A DNA stretch of 39,933 bases, taken from contig CAZDHT010000015.1 in assembly GCA_964505325.1 (NCBI GenBank), positions 1 through 39,933 on the forward strand. The letters run 5' to 3'. The notes under the pieces were generated by a model that ran no database searches, had not been told where the DNA came from, and saw nothing but the letters and a program-made list of their open reading frames with translations. Both the position numbers and the translations under genes were made by a program. This document shows positions 31,803 to 39,901 of the stretch, one piece after another (the stretch's first letter is position 1; every line of letters begins with the position of its first letter). Source of the stretch: CAZDHT01 sp964505325 (GTDB lineage Bacteria > Planctomycetota > PUPC01).

Positions 31803-33380
31803 TCACCAGGAAAGCGAAAGCTGGTGGCTTTTTGAAACAACGACTTCGGGTAGAACGTCCAACACGGTATCCAGAGGCGCTTCGCCCAGTTCTCTCGGTT
31901 CCATCTTGTGAAGCCCGCCCCCATAAACACGGCCGACGTCGGTCAGCGCGTCGCAGGAGATTCTACTTAGGGCCGTCCAGACGGCCTCAAGCAACTCCGG
32001 GGTTTCCTGGAGAATTTTCGCCAGACCGGGTTTGGGATAAAGCAGAAGATAAACGTTGGCCGTGATGGCTTTGGAGCGATTCAATATGAATCGAAATGCA
32101 CCCCTGCCGTTACCAGTTCGCCCCATATAGGTGCAAAGGAACGGCGCGGGCAGTCGCTTTTCCTGGGCATACCACGGCGAACGGTGCCGGCAAATATAGC
32201 GCTCGTGTATGCCCTTGGTCATCCCGGATTTCAGGTACTTCCACAGCTTGGGATATTTCGACCGTACTTCTTCTTCGGGAAGGCGGCAGTTCAAGAGGAA
32301 CAAACGGGGTGCAATTAATGGGTTGCCCGCCTCATCCGAGTTAATCTCTTCCGTACGCAAGAAGCGCGGGCTCGGGAGTATTGGCCGCAGGAACTTGGCC
32401 GGAATCCCCAGCTTCCTGGCTTTTGTTTGAGGAAGCACGAAGAACTTGTTTGCGCCGGTCGCAATCCCTCGTTTGATTACAAAAAGGTCCGACAACTTTG
32501 GCCTGAGATTTGCGTCCTCTGAGTTGTCCGGCGCGAACGCCAATCCCGTCCACTTCGATTCCGGGCAAAGAGCAGTGAGCGTCAGGTTCCTGACTTTCTC
32601 CGGCTCTGCGAGCGAACCGCCGTATGTGAATTCGACAACATGTTCCGGTGACGGGGGGGTATTTCTGAAGCAGACCACGGCGGATGAAACCAAAGCATCA
32701 TCGAATTGGACATTATCGGGGTCAAAGCGGTGAATGCGCAAGAGGGTAACGCGGTCCCGCAGATATTCCTTCAACGGCTTTCCGTAGTTGACGGCCATGA
32801 ATTCGCTTGGAATGAGCCATATGGCGAGCGCGTTCCTGGCCATCCATGCGTGCGTCAAGCAGACAAAGTGGCAGTACAGCCCTGCGAGGCCGTTGAGGCA
32901 CACGGAAGAAGCGTCGGCCGATGCCCGGCGAAGCCGCTGTTTCACTTCGATTCCCAAGTGATGGTGTCTTACATACGGGGGATTGCAGACGATAAGGTTT
33001 GCCTTGTCGACTTCTTTAACCGGAGGGAGGGCCTCGGTAAAATCGCCCAGCATAAATTCGAGCGGGGTCTCGCGCCACAATTTCATCGCTTCGTTGCCGT
33101 AGTGCGGGTCGATTTCATATCCCACGGCGGATTTGATGCGATGTTCAGAGAAGCAGCGAAGCAAGGCAGAGTAGAAGGAGCCCGTGCCCAGCGCCGGGTC
33201 CAGGAACCGGACCGCACCGGTTCGCGGAAGATAAGACTTGGCAAGTCGGAGAATATCTGTGGCCAGATTTATGGGTGTCGCAAATTGGCCCAGCTTGTTT
33301 CTTTCCGCCTGTGACTTGGCGGAGTCCAGAGCGTCCTGGAGTTCCAGCCGTCGTTGCTCTCGTGAAGCGATGTCCCACAT
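31803..33380 (-). CDS. Type II N6-adenine DNA methyltransferase of the XamI-like system
   Basis: A 525-residue gamma-class methyltransferase. Motif X GQFATP (31-36), motif I FLDPALGTGSF (59-69) and motif IV NPPY (133-136) are all intact, as is the C-terminal target-recognition half. It should methylate adenine in the recognition site of its partner enzyme. It starts two bases after the restriction gene stop, with no strong ribosome site, so translational coupling is likely. The gene is less GC-rich than its neighbours: a sample 60-base line (32401) is 53% GC. Confidence 0.88.
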   Translation of the reverse strand: MWDIASREQRRLELQDALDSAKSQAERNKLGQFATPINLATDILRLAKSYLPRTGAVRFLDPALGTGSFYSALLRCFSEHRIKSAVGYEIDPHYGNEAMKLWRETPLEFMLGDFTEALPPVKEVDKANLIVCNPPYVRHHHLGIEVKQRLRRASADASSVCLNGLAGLYCHFVCLTHAWMARNALAIWLIPSEFMAVNYGKPLKEYLRDRVTLLRIHRFDPDNVQFDDALVSSAVVCFRNTPPSPEHVVEFTYGGSLAEPEKVRNLTLTALCPESKWTGLAFAPDNSEDANLRPKLSDLFVIKRGIATGANKFFVLPQTKARKLGIPAKFLRPILPSPRFLRTEEINSDEAGNPLIAPRLFLLNCRLPEEEVRSKYPKLWKYLKSGMTKGIHERYICRHRSPWYAQEKRLPAPFLCTYMGRTGNGRGAFRFILNRSKAITANVYLLLYPKPGLAKILQETPELLEAVWTALSRISCDALTDVGRVYGGGLHKMEPRELGEAPLDTVLDVLPEVVVSKSHQLSLSW

Positions 33381-33382
33381 GG

Positions 33383-34342
33383 CTATAGCCCGAACTTGCT
33401 CAGGTCGTCGATGCGGTGTTCCCATACCCAATCTATGCCTTCGGCGGCTTCGTAGCCGAGGTATCCGCTGTCGAAATACCCGCAGAGGAAGAGAATGAAT
33501 CGAACGCTGTTCCCGTAGGTTCTACGGAGTTGTGCTATTTTGGCGGCTTCTTCTTTTCGGCGCTTGTTTACGTTGGTGTAGTCCCCCGCTGATTTGGCTT
33601 CTACCAAAAGGGGAAGTTCACCGCGTTTGGCCCTCTTGGGCATGATGACCACGTCAACAGGAATGTTGATCTGTCGCTTCTTGTTGAGCGCCACCGGGAC
33701 GTTCAAGCGGAAGGAGAAGGTACCTGGAACCATCTCGGTAAACAGGGCCCTCTTGCCCGGTGGAATGTACTTGTATTTCCGTTTGTTCAGCCACCGCTTG
33801 ATCGTCTTGAGTTGTCTTTGTTCCTGGGCGTTTCTGATAATCGGGTTTGCAACGGCTCCGCAAAGACGATCCGCAACAACCGTGGCCGCCCGATACACAT
33901 CCTTCCGAGACGGGAGTGACTTGGAAGAAACCCAGGTGAAAATATCGGGATCCGCAAGCCGAGTAATCATGGAACCTATCGCCGCAAGTTCTTTGTCAAC
34001 CTGCCTTTCGTTCATCCGAGGTGGTATCTTTCCCTGGTTCTCCATACTGAACACAAGGTTGGGCGAGACTTGCGCCAGGCCGATCAGCCTGTCTCGGGCA
34101 ATGGGCGGCGCGGTGGCCATGCGCAGCATCTGTAAAGCTTCCGGATGGTCTCGAAGCACTTCCGGGATCACGTGTCTAAGGTCGTGAGTCCACTTCAGGG
34201 CAAGTTCAACTTGTCGGGTCGTCTTCTAGCGTGTCTCTCGATAGGCTTTCGGGGCAAACTTCAGGAACCAGTCGTTGTAGAAATCCACCGACCGGGCAAT
34301 ATCCTGCTTCCATCTCTGCGGCTTGTCTGTATTGACTCCCAT
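33383..34342 (-). pseudogene. XamI-family restriction endonuclease interrupted by an in-frame amber codon
   Basis: Reading 34342 to 33383 in one frame gives a 318-residue XamI-type enzyme with a single TAG at 34226-34228 (codon 39). Before the stop: MGVNTDKPQRWKQDIARSVD and then FYNDWFLKFAPKAYRETR. After it: KTTRQVELALKWTHDL, then a family-typical body (MLRMATAPPIARDRLIGLAQ, VADRLCGAVANPIIRNAQEQ) and the PD-(D/E)xK-like site IPVDVV...LLVEAKSAGD. Both sides are family-like, so the break is a single nonsense codon, possibly from CAG. The next start inside, GTG at 34171, would drop the N-terminal 57 residues. TAG ends many genes here, so recoding is unlikely. Probably inactive, unless the stop is suppressed or is a sequencing error. 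Confidence 0.78.
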
Positions 34343-34397
34343 GAGAGCGCCCACTCTTCAGTGTCCGGAATGACAACCACAGCCTGGCTGCAGTCTA

Positions 34398-34643
34398 CTA
34401 GCCTGCTGCTGCCCAGTCAACATCTGAAAGCGCCCAGTCCATCGTGTAGGTGTTGAGCGACATGTCGAACCGGTCGCCGTTCTCGGTCAGCACGGAGAAG
34501 TGGTGGACGGGGAAGCTGCCCTCGCGCGTCACCCAGGTGTATAAGATCTTCGACACTCTGTGCGTGCGGCCGGCGTACTTGAACTTAACGGGCCTGACCG
34601 TCTTGTTGCTGAACACGCTTATGACGTCGATACGCTCAGCCAT
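34398..34643 (-). CDS. Small protein, possibly DUF6504-like, in the SOS cluster
   Basis: An 81-residue protein, strongly beta: VRPVKFKYAGRTHRVSKILYTWV, then HHFSVLTENGDRFDMSL and TYTMDWALSDVD (given in pieces). The pattern of a W-rich strand, 'G...V..' and a final strand resembles DUF6504 domains that accompany Y-family polymerase genes, but I cannot confirm it. The ATG at 34643 overlaps no neighbour. It follows lexA and, before the restriction cassette was inserted, probably preceded dinB. Confidence 0.55.
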   Translation of the reverse strand: MAERIDVISVFSNKTVRPVKFKYAGRTHRVSKILYTWVTREGSFPVHHFSVLTENGDRFDMSLNTYTMDWALSDVDWAAAG

Positions 34644-34692
34644 CACGTTTTTCTCGCCACGTACGCGAAGATCACGAAGGAGGAACCGAAGA

Positions 34693-34786
34693 CAACTTTC
34701 AACACTCAACATCCAACGTCCAACGTCCAACGTCCGGCACCCGATGGCTGAACTGGATGTTGGATGTTGAATGTTGGACGTTGAAT
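34693..34786. repeat. Inverted repeat of CAACrTyC-like 8-mers
   Basis: Left part 34693-34735 carries repeated units such as CCAACGTC; the right part 34755-34786 is its degenerate reverse complement (GGATGTTGGATGTTGAATGT is the start of it). It sits directly after lexA and could fold into a large hairpin or be a dispersed repeat. Confidence 0.6.
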
Positions 34787-34788
34787 TC

Positions 34789-35412
34789 TTATAGCTCCCG
34801 CAGCACCCCGACCACTTTGCCGGCGATGGTGACTTCGGCGTCTTCTGCGCGGATGTAGATCGGCGACATCGTGTCGTTCGCGGGCTGGAGCCGGATGCGG
34901 TCGCCCTCGTGAAAGTATCGCTTGACGGTCGCCTCGTCGTCGATGATGGCGGCAACGATGTCGCCGTTCTCGGCTGAATCCTGCTTGCGGACGAAGACGT
35001 AATCGCCGTCGTAGATGCCGGCGTCACGCATGCTGTGACCCTTGACCCGCAGGCCGAAGACGGCGCCCGCCTTTCCGAAAAAGCGGGAGTCGACGTCGAT
35101 GCGGTCTTCGATGTTTTCCACGGCGAGCAGCGGCTGGCCCGCGGCGATGCTGCCGAGAATGGGGATACGGCGCGAGCCGGAGGTCATAGGGGCGTCTTCC
35201 CGCTGCACCAGCACGATTCCACGCGCCGAACGCGGCCTCTGCCGGATGTACCCTTTCTTAGCCAGGGCGCGGAGATTGTCGCGCACCGTGCCGGTCGAGC
35301 GCATCCCGAAGTGGTCGCCAATCTCGCGGATCGTCGGCGGCCGGAGCGTGTTCTCCATATAAGAAAGAATAAACTCATACACTTCCCTCTGCCGGTTGGT
35401 CAAACCTTTCAT
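34789..35412 (-). CDS. lexA: SOS repressor LexA
   Basis: A 207-residue LexA. Winged-helix DNA-binding domain at 1-65 (LTNRQREVYEFIL, PPTIREIGDHFGMRSTGTVR). Self-cleavage bond A91-G92 in ILGSIAAGQPLLA; catalytic S127 (GHSMRDAG) and K164 (DEATVKRY). RecA-stimulated autoproteolysis would derepress SOS genes; the downstream small gene and dinB are expected members. The start at 35412 has GGAGG upstream; the frame upstream of it is not protein-like. A strong promoter is at 35511-35539, with a dyad a little further upstream. Confidence 0.96.
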   Translation of the reverse strand: MKGLTNRQREVYEFILSYMENTLRPPTIREIGDHFGMRSTGTVRDNLRALAKKGYIRQRPRSARGIVLVQREDAPMTSGSRRIPILGSIAAGQPLLAVENIEDRIDVDSRFFGKAGAVFGLRVKGHSMRDAGIYDGDYVFVRKQDSAENGDIVAAIIDDEATVKRYFHEGDRIRLQPANDTMSPIYIRAEDAEVTIAGKVVGVLREL

Positions 35413-35510
35413 GTCCGTGCCTCCATAAACCGCAGGTTGTCCCGCTTTACCTTGACAACGCAGGGGATACCGAACACCGGGAATCGTGCCCGGCAACCCC
35501 ACCACATGTA

Positions 35511-35539
35511 TGTATACCACACCTACAAATGGATGTCAA
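35511..35539 (-). promoter_or_regulatory. lexA promoter
   Basis: Minus-strand TTGACA (35534-35539), 17-base spacer, TATACA (35511-35516), about 100 bases before the lexA start. The spacer and -10 area include direct repeats of a GTGTGG/ATGTGG type that might be the LexA operator. Confidence 0.75.
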
Positions 35540-35575
35540 GGGAAATAATTGGAAATTTATCGCTGGAATACGTTT

Positions 35576-35586
35576 GTGTGCCACAC
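35576..35586. promoter_or_regulatory. Dyad upstream of the lexA promoter
   Basis: GTGTG-C-CACAC, a perfect dyad, 37 bases upstream of the -35 box. Candidate operator for lexA or the upstream gdh gene's end; not a known SOS box type. Confidence 0.35.
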
Positions 35587-35680
35587 GAATATGGTAACTT
35601 GTTGCGGCATATCGTCTTAGCTGCACCGGAAATTCCGGCTGGGGCACAAGCTGTGCAAACCGGTGGGGGGGGCGGCCGCC

Positions 35681-36883
35681 CTATATCCAGCCGCGGTCGT
35701 TCATGGTGTTGACCACTTCCTCCACGGACAGGGCGCGGGCGGCCACGCGCGGCGTGGTCTTCCAGCTTTCCGTACGTTCCGTGACGCGGTCGAACGCGGC
35801 GAGCACAAGGTCGTCGACCATCTGAAACGTCTCTTCGCGGCTGGTCAGGCTGCCGGACTTGGCCTTGCGCCACTCGATGTACGACGCAATAACGCCGCCG
35901 CTGTTCGCCAGGATATCCGGCAGCACGGGCAAGCCACGGTCGTTGAGCACGGCGTCAGCCTCGGCCGTGGTAGGGCCGTTGGCTCCTTCGACAATCATCT
36001 TCGCCGACACCGCCGAGGCGTTCTCGCCGGTCAAGACGTCTTCCGTGGCGGCGGGCACCAGGATGTCTACGTTCATCGCCAGGAGTTCTTCGTTGCTGAT
36101 CTTGTCGTACTCGGCGAAATCCCTGAGCAGGTTGCCCTGGTTGGCCCATTCGGCAAGCCGACGCACGTCGAGGCCGCTGCCGGCGGTCACGCCCCCCGAG
36201 ATGTCCGACACCGCGACCACCCTGGCGCCGTACTGGTCGAGGAAGTGGGCACACCAGGATCCGACGTTGCCGAACCCCTGAATGGCGACTGTCAGCCCGT
36301 CCAGATCACGGCCGAGGAATTTCCGGGCTGCGGCGCGGACGCAGGTAGAGAGCCCACGGCCGGTGGCTTCGAGCCGGCCCGGCAGCCCACCCACTCGCGG
36401 CGGCTTGCCCGTCACGCTTTCGAGCAGGTGCGTCTCGCCGAAGATGACGGCCATGTCGGCGGAACCGGTGCCCATGTCCGGCGCCGGAACGTACGTTCCC
36501 CCTATCAAATCCGGCCGAAGGGCATGGACATACTCTTTCAAGATCGCCGTCTTTTGCATGCGGCTGAACTTCCCCGGGTCGAGCGCGATGCCCGATTTCC
36601 CGCCCCCAAACGGCACGCCCGCGAGGGCCGTCTTCCACACCATCTTCTCGGCGAGCTCGATCGTGTGGTCCATCGTGACGGTCGGCCAGAAACGGATGCC
36701 GCCCTTTGCCGGGCCGCGCGCCGTGTTGTAATAGACCACGTACACGTCGGTCTGCATCAGCTCAGAATCGAGGCGCAGACTCATCGTGATGCGGAGCTCC
36801 CGCTCAGGCCGCTCGAGAAGCACGCGAGCCTCGTCGGGCAGACGGACGTATTTCGACACTTCGTCAAAGTCCACGGATGGCAT
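35681..36883 (-). CDS. Glutamate/leucine-type amino acid dehydrogenase
   Basis: A 400-residue Glu/Leu/Phe/Val dehydrogenase. GGIRFWP, K84 (MVWKTALAG), the catalytic K96 in VPFGGGKSGI and D136 in PAPDMGTG are present, and the nucleotide domain carries TVAIQGFGNVGSW. It deaminates an L-amino acid, most likely glutamate, with NAD(P). The start at 36883 has GGAGGA. It follows the BatA-like gene by 20 bases and is likely co-transcribed from 39693-39721. A cytosolic metabolic enzyme in a vWA operon is odd. Confidence 0.9.
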   Translation of the reverse strand: MPSVDFDEVSKYVRLPDEARVLLERPERELRITMSLRLDSELMQTDVYVVYYNTARGPAKGGIRFWPTVTMDHTIELAEKMVWKTALAGVPFGGGKSGIALDPGKFSRMQKTAILKEYVHALRPDLIGGTYVPAPDMGTGSADMAVIFGETHLLESVTGKPPRVGGLPGRLEATGRGLSTCVRAAARKFLGRDLDGLTVAIQGFGNVGSWCAHFLDQYGARVVAVSDISGGVTAGSGLDVRRLAEWANQGNLLRDFAEYDKISNEELLAMNVDILVPAATEDVLTGENASAVSAKMIVEGANGPTTAEADAVLNDRGLPVLPDILANSGGVIASYIEWRKAKSGSLTSREETFQMVDDLVLAAFDRVTERTESWKTTPRVAARALSVEEVVNTMNDRGWI

Positions 36884-36903
36884 AGATACAAGTCCTCCAG
36901 AGG

Positions 36904-38742
36904 TCAGCGGCTTGTCCGCGCCGCGGTAGCCCAGTATCCGAGCGCCAACATCAGCGCCAGTACAGCCAAGTATCGCCACAATGGTACACCGGCGCCGTGA
37001 CCGCGCGCAAGAAGAGATTTCTCCAGGGCCACCGACGGTCTCGATTGCGCACCGGCGTTTTCAGACTCGGCCGCATGCAGCATGTTCACGGCGAAGCGCT
37101 GCGGGAGCGGGCCGCCGGACACCCTGTAGATGCCGGCTTGCGTTGGGAGGAAGTAGCTGCGCGCCCCGCGGCCGGGGACGAGCGGCACCGGTTTGCCGTC
37201 CGGGCCGATCACGGATAGCTTCGCATCAGGGGGCCGCCGCACCACGATGTGCTCGCCGGTCACCGAGCAGCTCCACGCGCCCCGCGCCGCGGAACGTCGG
37301 CCCGCCGCCTCCGCCAGCACGTCGGCCCAGAACATCGGGAACGACGATTGCATCGGCCAGTTGGTCTCGGACAGGACAAGGCTGCAGCCGATCACGAGCA
37401 CTCGCGTCTTCTCGTCCTGCCAGCGCATCAGAACGGCCGCATCGCTCTCGGCGAGCTTGATCAACGTCTCCGCCGCCGGGCCGCCGTCGATTCTCAGGAT
37501 GCGTTTGAAGCGCAGCGCGTCGGCCTTCACGTGGCGCAGCGCGGGGGCGTCTTTCACCTTCACGGCGCGGCGCCACTCACCGGCGGTCGCGCCGCGCACG
37601 TTGAACGGGCCTACCCGACCCGTGGGGTCAATGAGCACGACGTCGGCCGCGGGCAGCTTGTCCGGCGCAACGCCGTCGTAGACGTACAGATCAAACTCAG
37701 CGTTCACGTCGCCGGTGAGGCGGAACTGCGAGAGCGCGACGTCCGGCAGCAGCTCCAGCGACCGGAGGATGAACTGATTGCCGCGGCCGACGTAAGCCAC
37801 GCGAATGCGACGGACCCCGGCACGAACGGCCACCGCGTGATCGTCCACGTCCAGGCCGTCGTCCACATCCAGATCCGCTCCAACGCTGTCGCCCGCCGGA
37901 AGCGACTCGGTCAAGCTGGCCCTGCCGCCCGGCGGCAGCCCGAGGGTTCGGCTTTTGCCCGCAAAGGCCGTCTTGGCCGTCAGGGGAGCCGGGGTCCGCC
38001 ACGCGCGGACGGCGACGGGAACGGCCGCCGCCTTGTCTGAGTAGTTCTTCACTGCAAGGAACACGTGGACGCGGCCGTCGTCCCCCGGCGTGACTTCAAA
38101 GGCGTCGATCGCAACGTTGCGCACCGGCCCGCCGTGGGATATGACGAGGACCGGCCTTCCCGCCAGTCTCTCGGGGACCGGCTGCGGGTTGTCGGTCAGT
38201 ACGACCACGGCCGATGCCTGGCGTGCGATTCCCGCGCAGCGCGACAGTTCGCTCCCCATGTCCAGCGGAAGGTGGGTGGGGGAGAGATCGCGGAGCCTTA
38301 GCTTGGCTTGAGCGGGCGTCAACTCCTCCAGCGCGGGGCCGGCCGCAAGCGGCAACCCGATGATGGTCACCTTCCCACTGTCCAGTCGATCCAACAGCTC
38401 CAGCGCATCCCTGCGGGTTCGGGTGAACTTGGCTGGCGCCGTCATGCTCGCAGAGCGATCGACGATCACCAGCACGTGCGGCGCCGACCGCGCCTTGACC
38501 GTCAGAACCGGGCCGCCGGCCGCGAGAATGGCCGCCGCCAGGAAGAGGAGTGCGAACAGAAGGGGCACGTCGAACGCCCCCAGCCTCGCTCCCGTCTCGG
38601 CCACCGCATCGGCGGCCGCGGCCCTCCACAGCATCAGGCTCGGCACGGCGACCTCTCGCTTGCCGGCACGGCGGATGTACAGGAGCGCCAGCAGCGGGAG
38701 GAGGAGCAAGCCCAGCAGGAGGTACGGACGGCCAAACGTCAT
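36904..38742 (-). CDS. BatA-like membrane protein with von Willebrand A domain
   Basis: A 612-residue protein: N-terminal membrane helices (about 5-22 and 58-77), then a vWA domain whose MIDAS is VDRSASM (D95, S97, S99). The middle (about 240-480) is beta-rich with Ig-like character, and a last membrane helix is at about 590-605. This is the Bat-family layout found with MoxR ATPases and DUF58 proteins in stress or complex-assembly operons. No MoxR is visible, but it may lie beyond the window. It overlaps the DUF58 gene by four bases (ATGA). Confidence 0.85.
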   Translation of the reverse strand: MTFGRPYLLLGLLLLPLLALLYIRRAGKREVAVPSLMLWRAAAADAVAETGARLGAFDVPLLFALLFLAAAILAAGGPVLTVKARSAPHVLVIVDRSASMTAPAKFTRTRRDALELLDRLDSGKVTIIGLPLAAGPALEELTPAQAKLRLRDLSPTHLPLDMGSELSRCAGIARQASAVVVLTDNPQPVPERLAGRPVLVISHGGPVRNVAIDAFEVTPGDDGRVHVFLAVKNYSDKAAAVPVAVRAWRTPAPLTAKTAFAGKSRTLGLPPGGRASLTESLPAGDSVGADLDVDDGLDVDDHAVAVRAGVRRIRVAYVGRGNQFILRSLELLPDVALSQFRLTGDVNAEFDLYVYDGVAPDKLPAADVVLIDPTGRVGPFNVRGATAGEWRRAVKVKDAPALRHVKADALRFKRILRIDGGPAAETLIKLAESDAAVLMRWQDEKTRVLVIGCSLVLSETNWPMQSSFPMFWADVLAEAAGRRSAARGAWSCSVTGEHIVVRRPPDAKLSVIGPDGKPVPLVPGRGARSYFLPTQAGIYRVSGGPLPQRFAVNMLHAAESENAGAQSRPSVALEKSLLARGHGAGVPLWRYLAVLALMLALGYWATAARTSR

Positions 38743-39668
38743 CGCACCAGCCCCCCGCGCCGGAGGTATCTCATGATGAAGTCCTCGAACGGCACATCCG
38801 TGGTGGTAGACAGGAATCGGATGTCATGCGTGCCGCAAAACGCGCTCCAGCCTTCGCCGAAATCGCGCAGCGCCCGGCGGTACCTCGCGGCCGCGGCGTC
38901 CGTAATGCGGAGCGGCACGGCGTCCCCGGTTTCGGCATCACGAAGGATGATCCGGCCGCGGGCGCGGGGCTCGACCTCTTCACGCGAGACGACGTGGATG
39001 ATCGAGGTGTCGTACCCTTTTGCGGCGAGGGTGGCCAGTATCCCCCGCGAGCGGCCCTCGTCAAACAGGTCCGATATGAGCACGATCAGGCATCGCTCGC
39101 GCGAGCGCTCGAATGCCTCTTTGAGCGCAAGGGCGGTGCTGGTCTCGCCGGCCGCGCGGAGCCCGCTCAGGCGATCCAGCAGGCTGAAGACTCGGTTCTT
39201 GTCCGCGCCGACGGGAAACCATTCGCACCGGCCGGCTCCGAACGAGGCCATCTCGACGCGGTGTCGCGCGGCCAGGCCGATGTACGCGAGCGCGGCCAGG
39301 CATGCGGCGCCGTACTCCAGCTTGGTCGGCAAGTTGCCGCGCCGCCCGCCGCTGCGGGGGAAGTCCATCGACGCGCTGCAGTCGAGCAGCAGATACACCA
39401 GATACTGCTCTTCACGCTCGAACTGCTTGACGACCAGGTCGTCGGTGCGGCTGAGGACGTTCCAGTCCACGTGCCGGAAGTCGTCGCCGGGCGAGTACTC
39501 CCGGTAGTCGGCGAACTCGATGCGCCCGCCGTGATGGGGGCCGGATCGCTCGCCCTCCGGCCTCCCGCGTTGGGCACGGCGAAACGCCACCTCGAGCCGC
39601 TCGAGCTTCGCCAGTAAGTCCTTGTTGATTAGTGAGTTCGGGCTCATATGTACAAGAACGTCGCCCAT
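38739..39668 (-). CDS. DUF58-family protein with vWA-like motif
   Basis: A 309-residue soluble protein. The DUF58 signature is clear: IEFADYREYSPGDDFRHVDW (about 50-69), followed by LSRTDDLVVKQFE. LDCSASMD (D96, S98, S100) is a MIDAS-like metal site, so it belongs to the vWA group working with Bat proteins. The start could be 39668 or the inner ATG at 39647; the first is preferred because GGCGGGA touches it, though at short spacing. It is the first gene after a strong promoter and is coupled to the BatA-like gene. Confidence 0.88.
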   Translation of the reverse strand: MGDVLVHMSPNSLINKDLLAKLERLEVAFRRAQRGRPEGERSGPHHGGRIEFADYREYSPGDDFRHVDWNVLSRTDDLVVKQFEREEQYLVYLLLDCSASMDFPRSGGRRGNLPTKLEYGAACLAALAYIGLAARHRVEMASFGAGRCEWFPVGADKNRVFSLLDRLSGLRAAGETSTALALKEAFERSRERCLIVLISDLFDEGRSRGILATLAAKGYDTSIIHVVSREEVEPRARGRIILRDAETGDAVPLRITDAAAARYRRALRDFGEGWSAFCGTHDIRFLSTTTDVPFEDFIMRYLRRGGLVR

Positions 39669-39692
39669 TCCCGCCAGTTCGGCCGATTAACG

Positions 39693-39721
39693 ATTCTAGG
39701 CCGCCTGCGCCGGCAAGTCAA
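39693..39721 (-). promoter_or_regulatory. Promoter of the DUF58-BatA-gdh operon
   Basis: Minus-strand TTGACT (39716-39721), 17-base spacer, TAGAAT (39693-39698). The leader is about 18 or 39 bases, depending on the start. Confidence 0.7.
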
Positions 39722-39748
39722 GCGAGGGGGGGGAAACCGCTGCCGGCG

Positions 39749-39777
39749 TTGCATGGTGCGCGGGAGTGCGGTAGAAT
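39749..39777 (+). promoter_or_regulatory. Promoter of the gene at 39902
   Basis: TTGCAT (39749-39754), 17-base spacer, TAGAAT (39772-39777). It diverges from the DUF58 promoter and gives a leader of about 118 bases that contains the double hairpin. Confidence 0.6.
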
Positions 39778-39835
39778 GTGTTGGGCGCGAAGTCTCTGAA
39801 TCACCGACAGACGAAGAAGCTGTTTCAAAACGGTG

Positions 39836-39880
39836 GGGCAGATATTCCTGTCTGCCCGTTGGCAGGCAAGAATGCCTGCC
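39836..39880. repeat. REP-like double hairpin in a 5' leader
   Basis: Hairpin 39836-39857 has stem GGGCAGA/TCTGCCC; hairpin 39861-39880 has stem GGCAGGCA/TGCCTGCC. They are partial inverted copies of each other, like the pair at 27880-27939 but of another sequence class. They end about 10 bases before the ribosome site of the next gene. Confidence 0.65.
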
Positions 39881-39901
39881 CCCGCCAGAAGGAGGGGAAC
39901 G

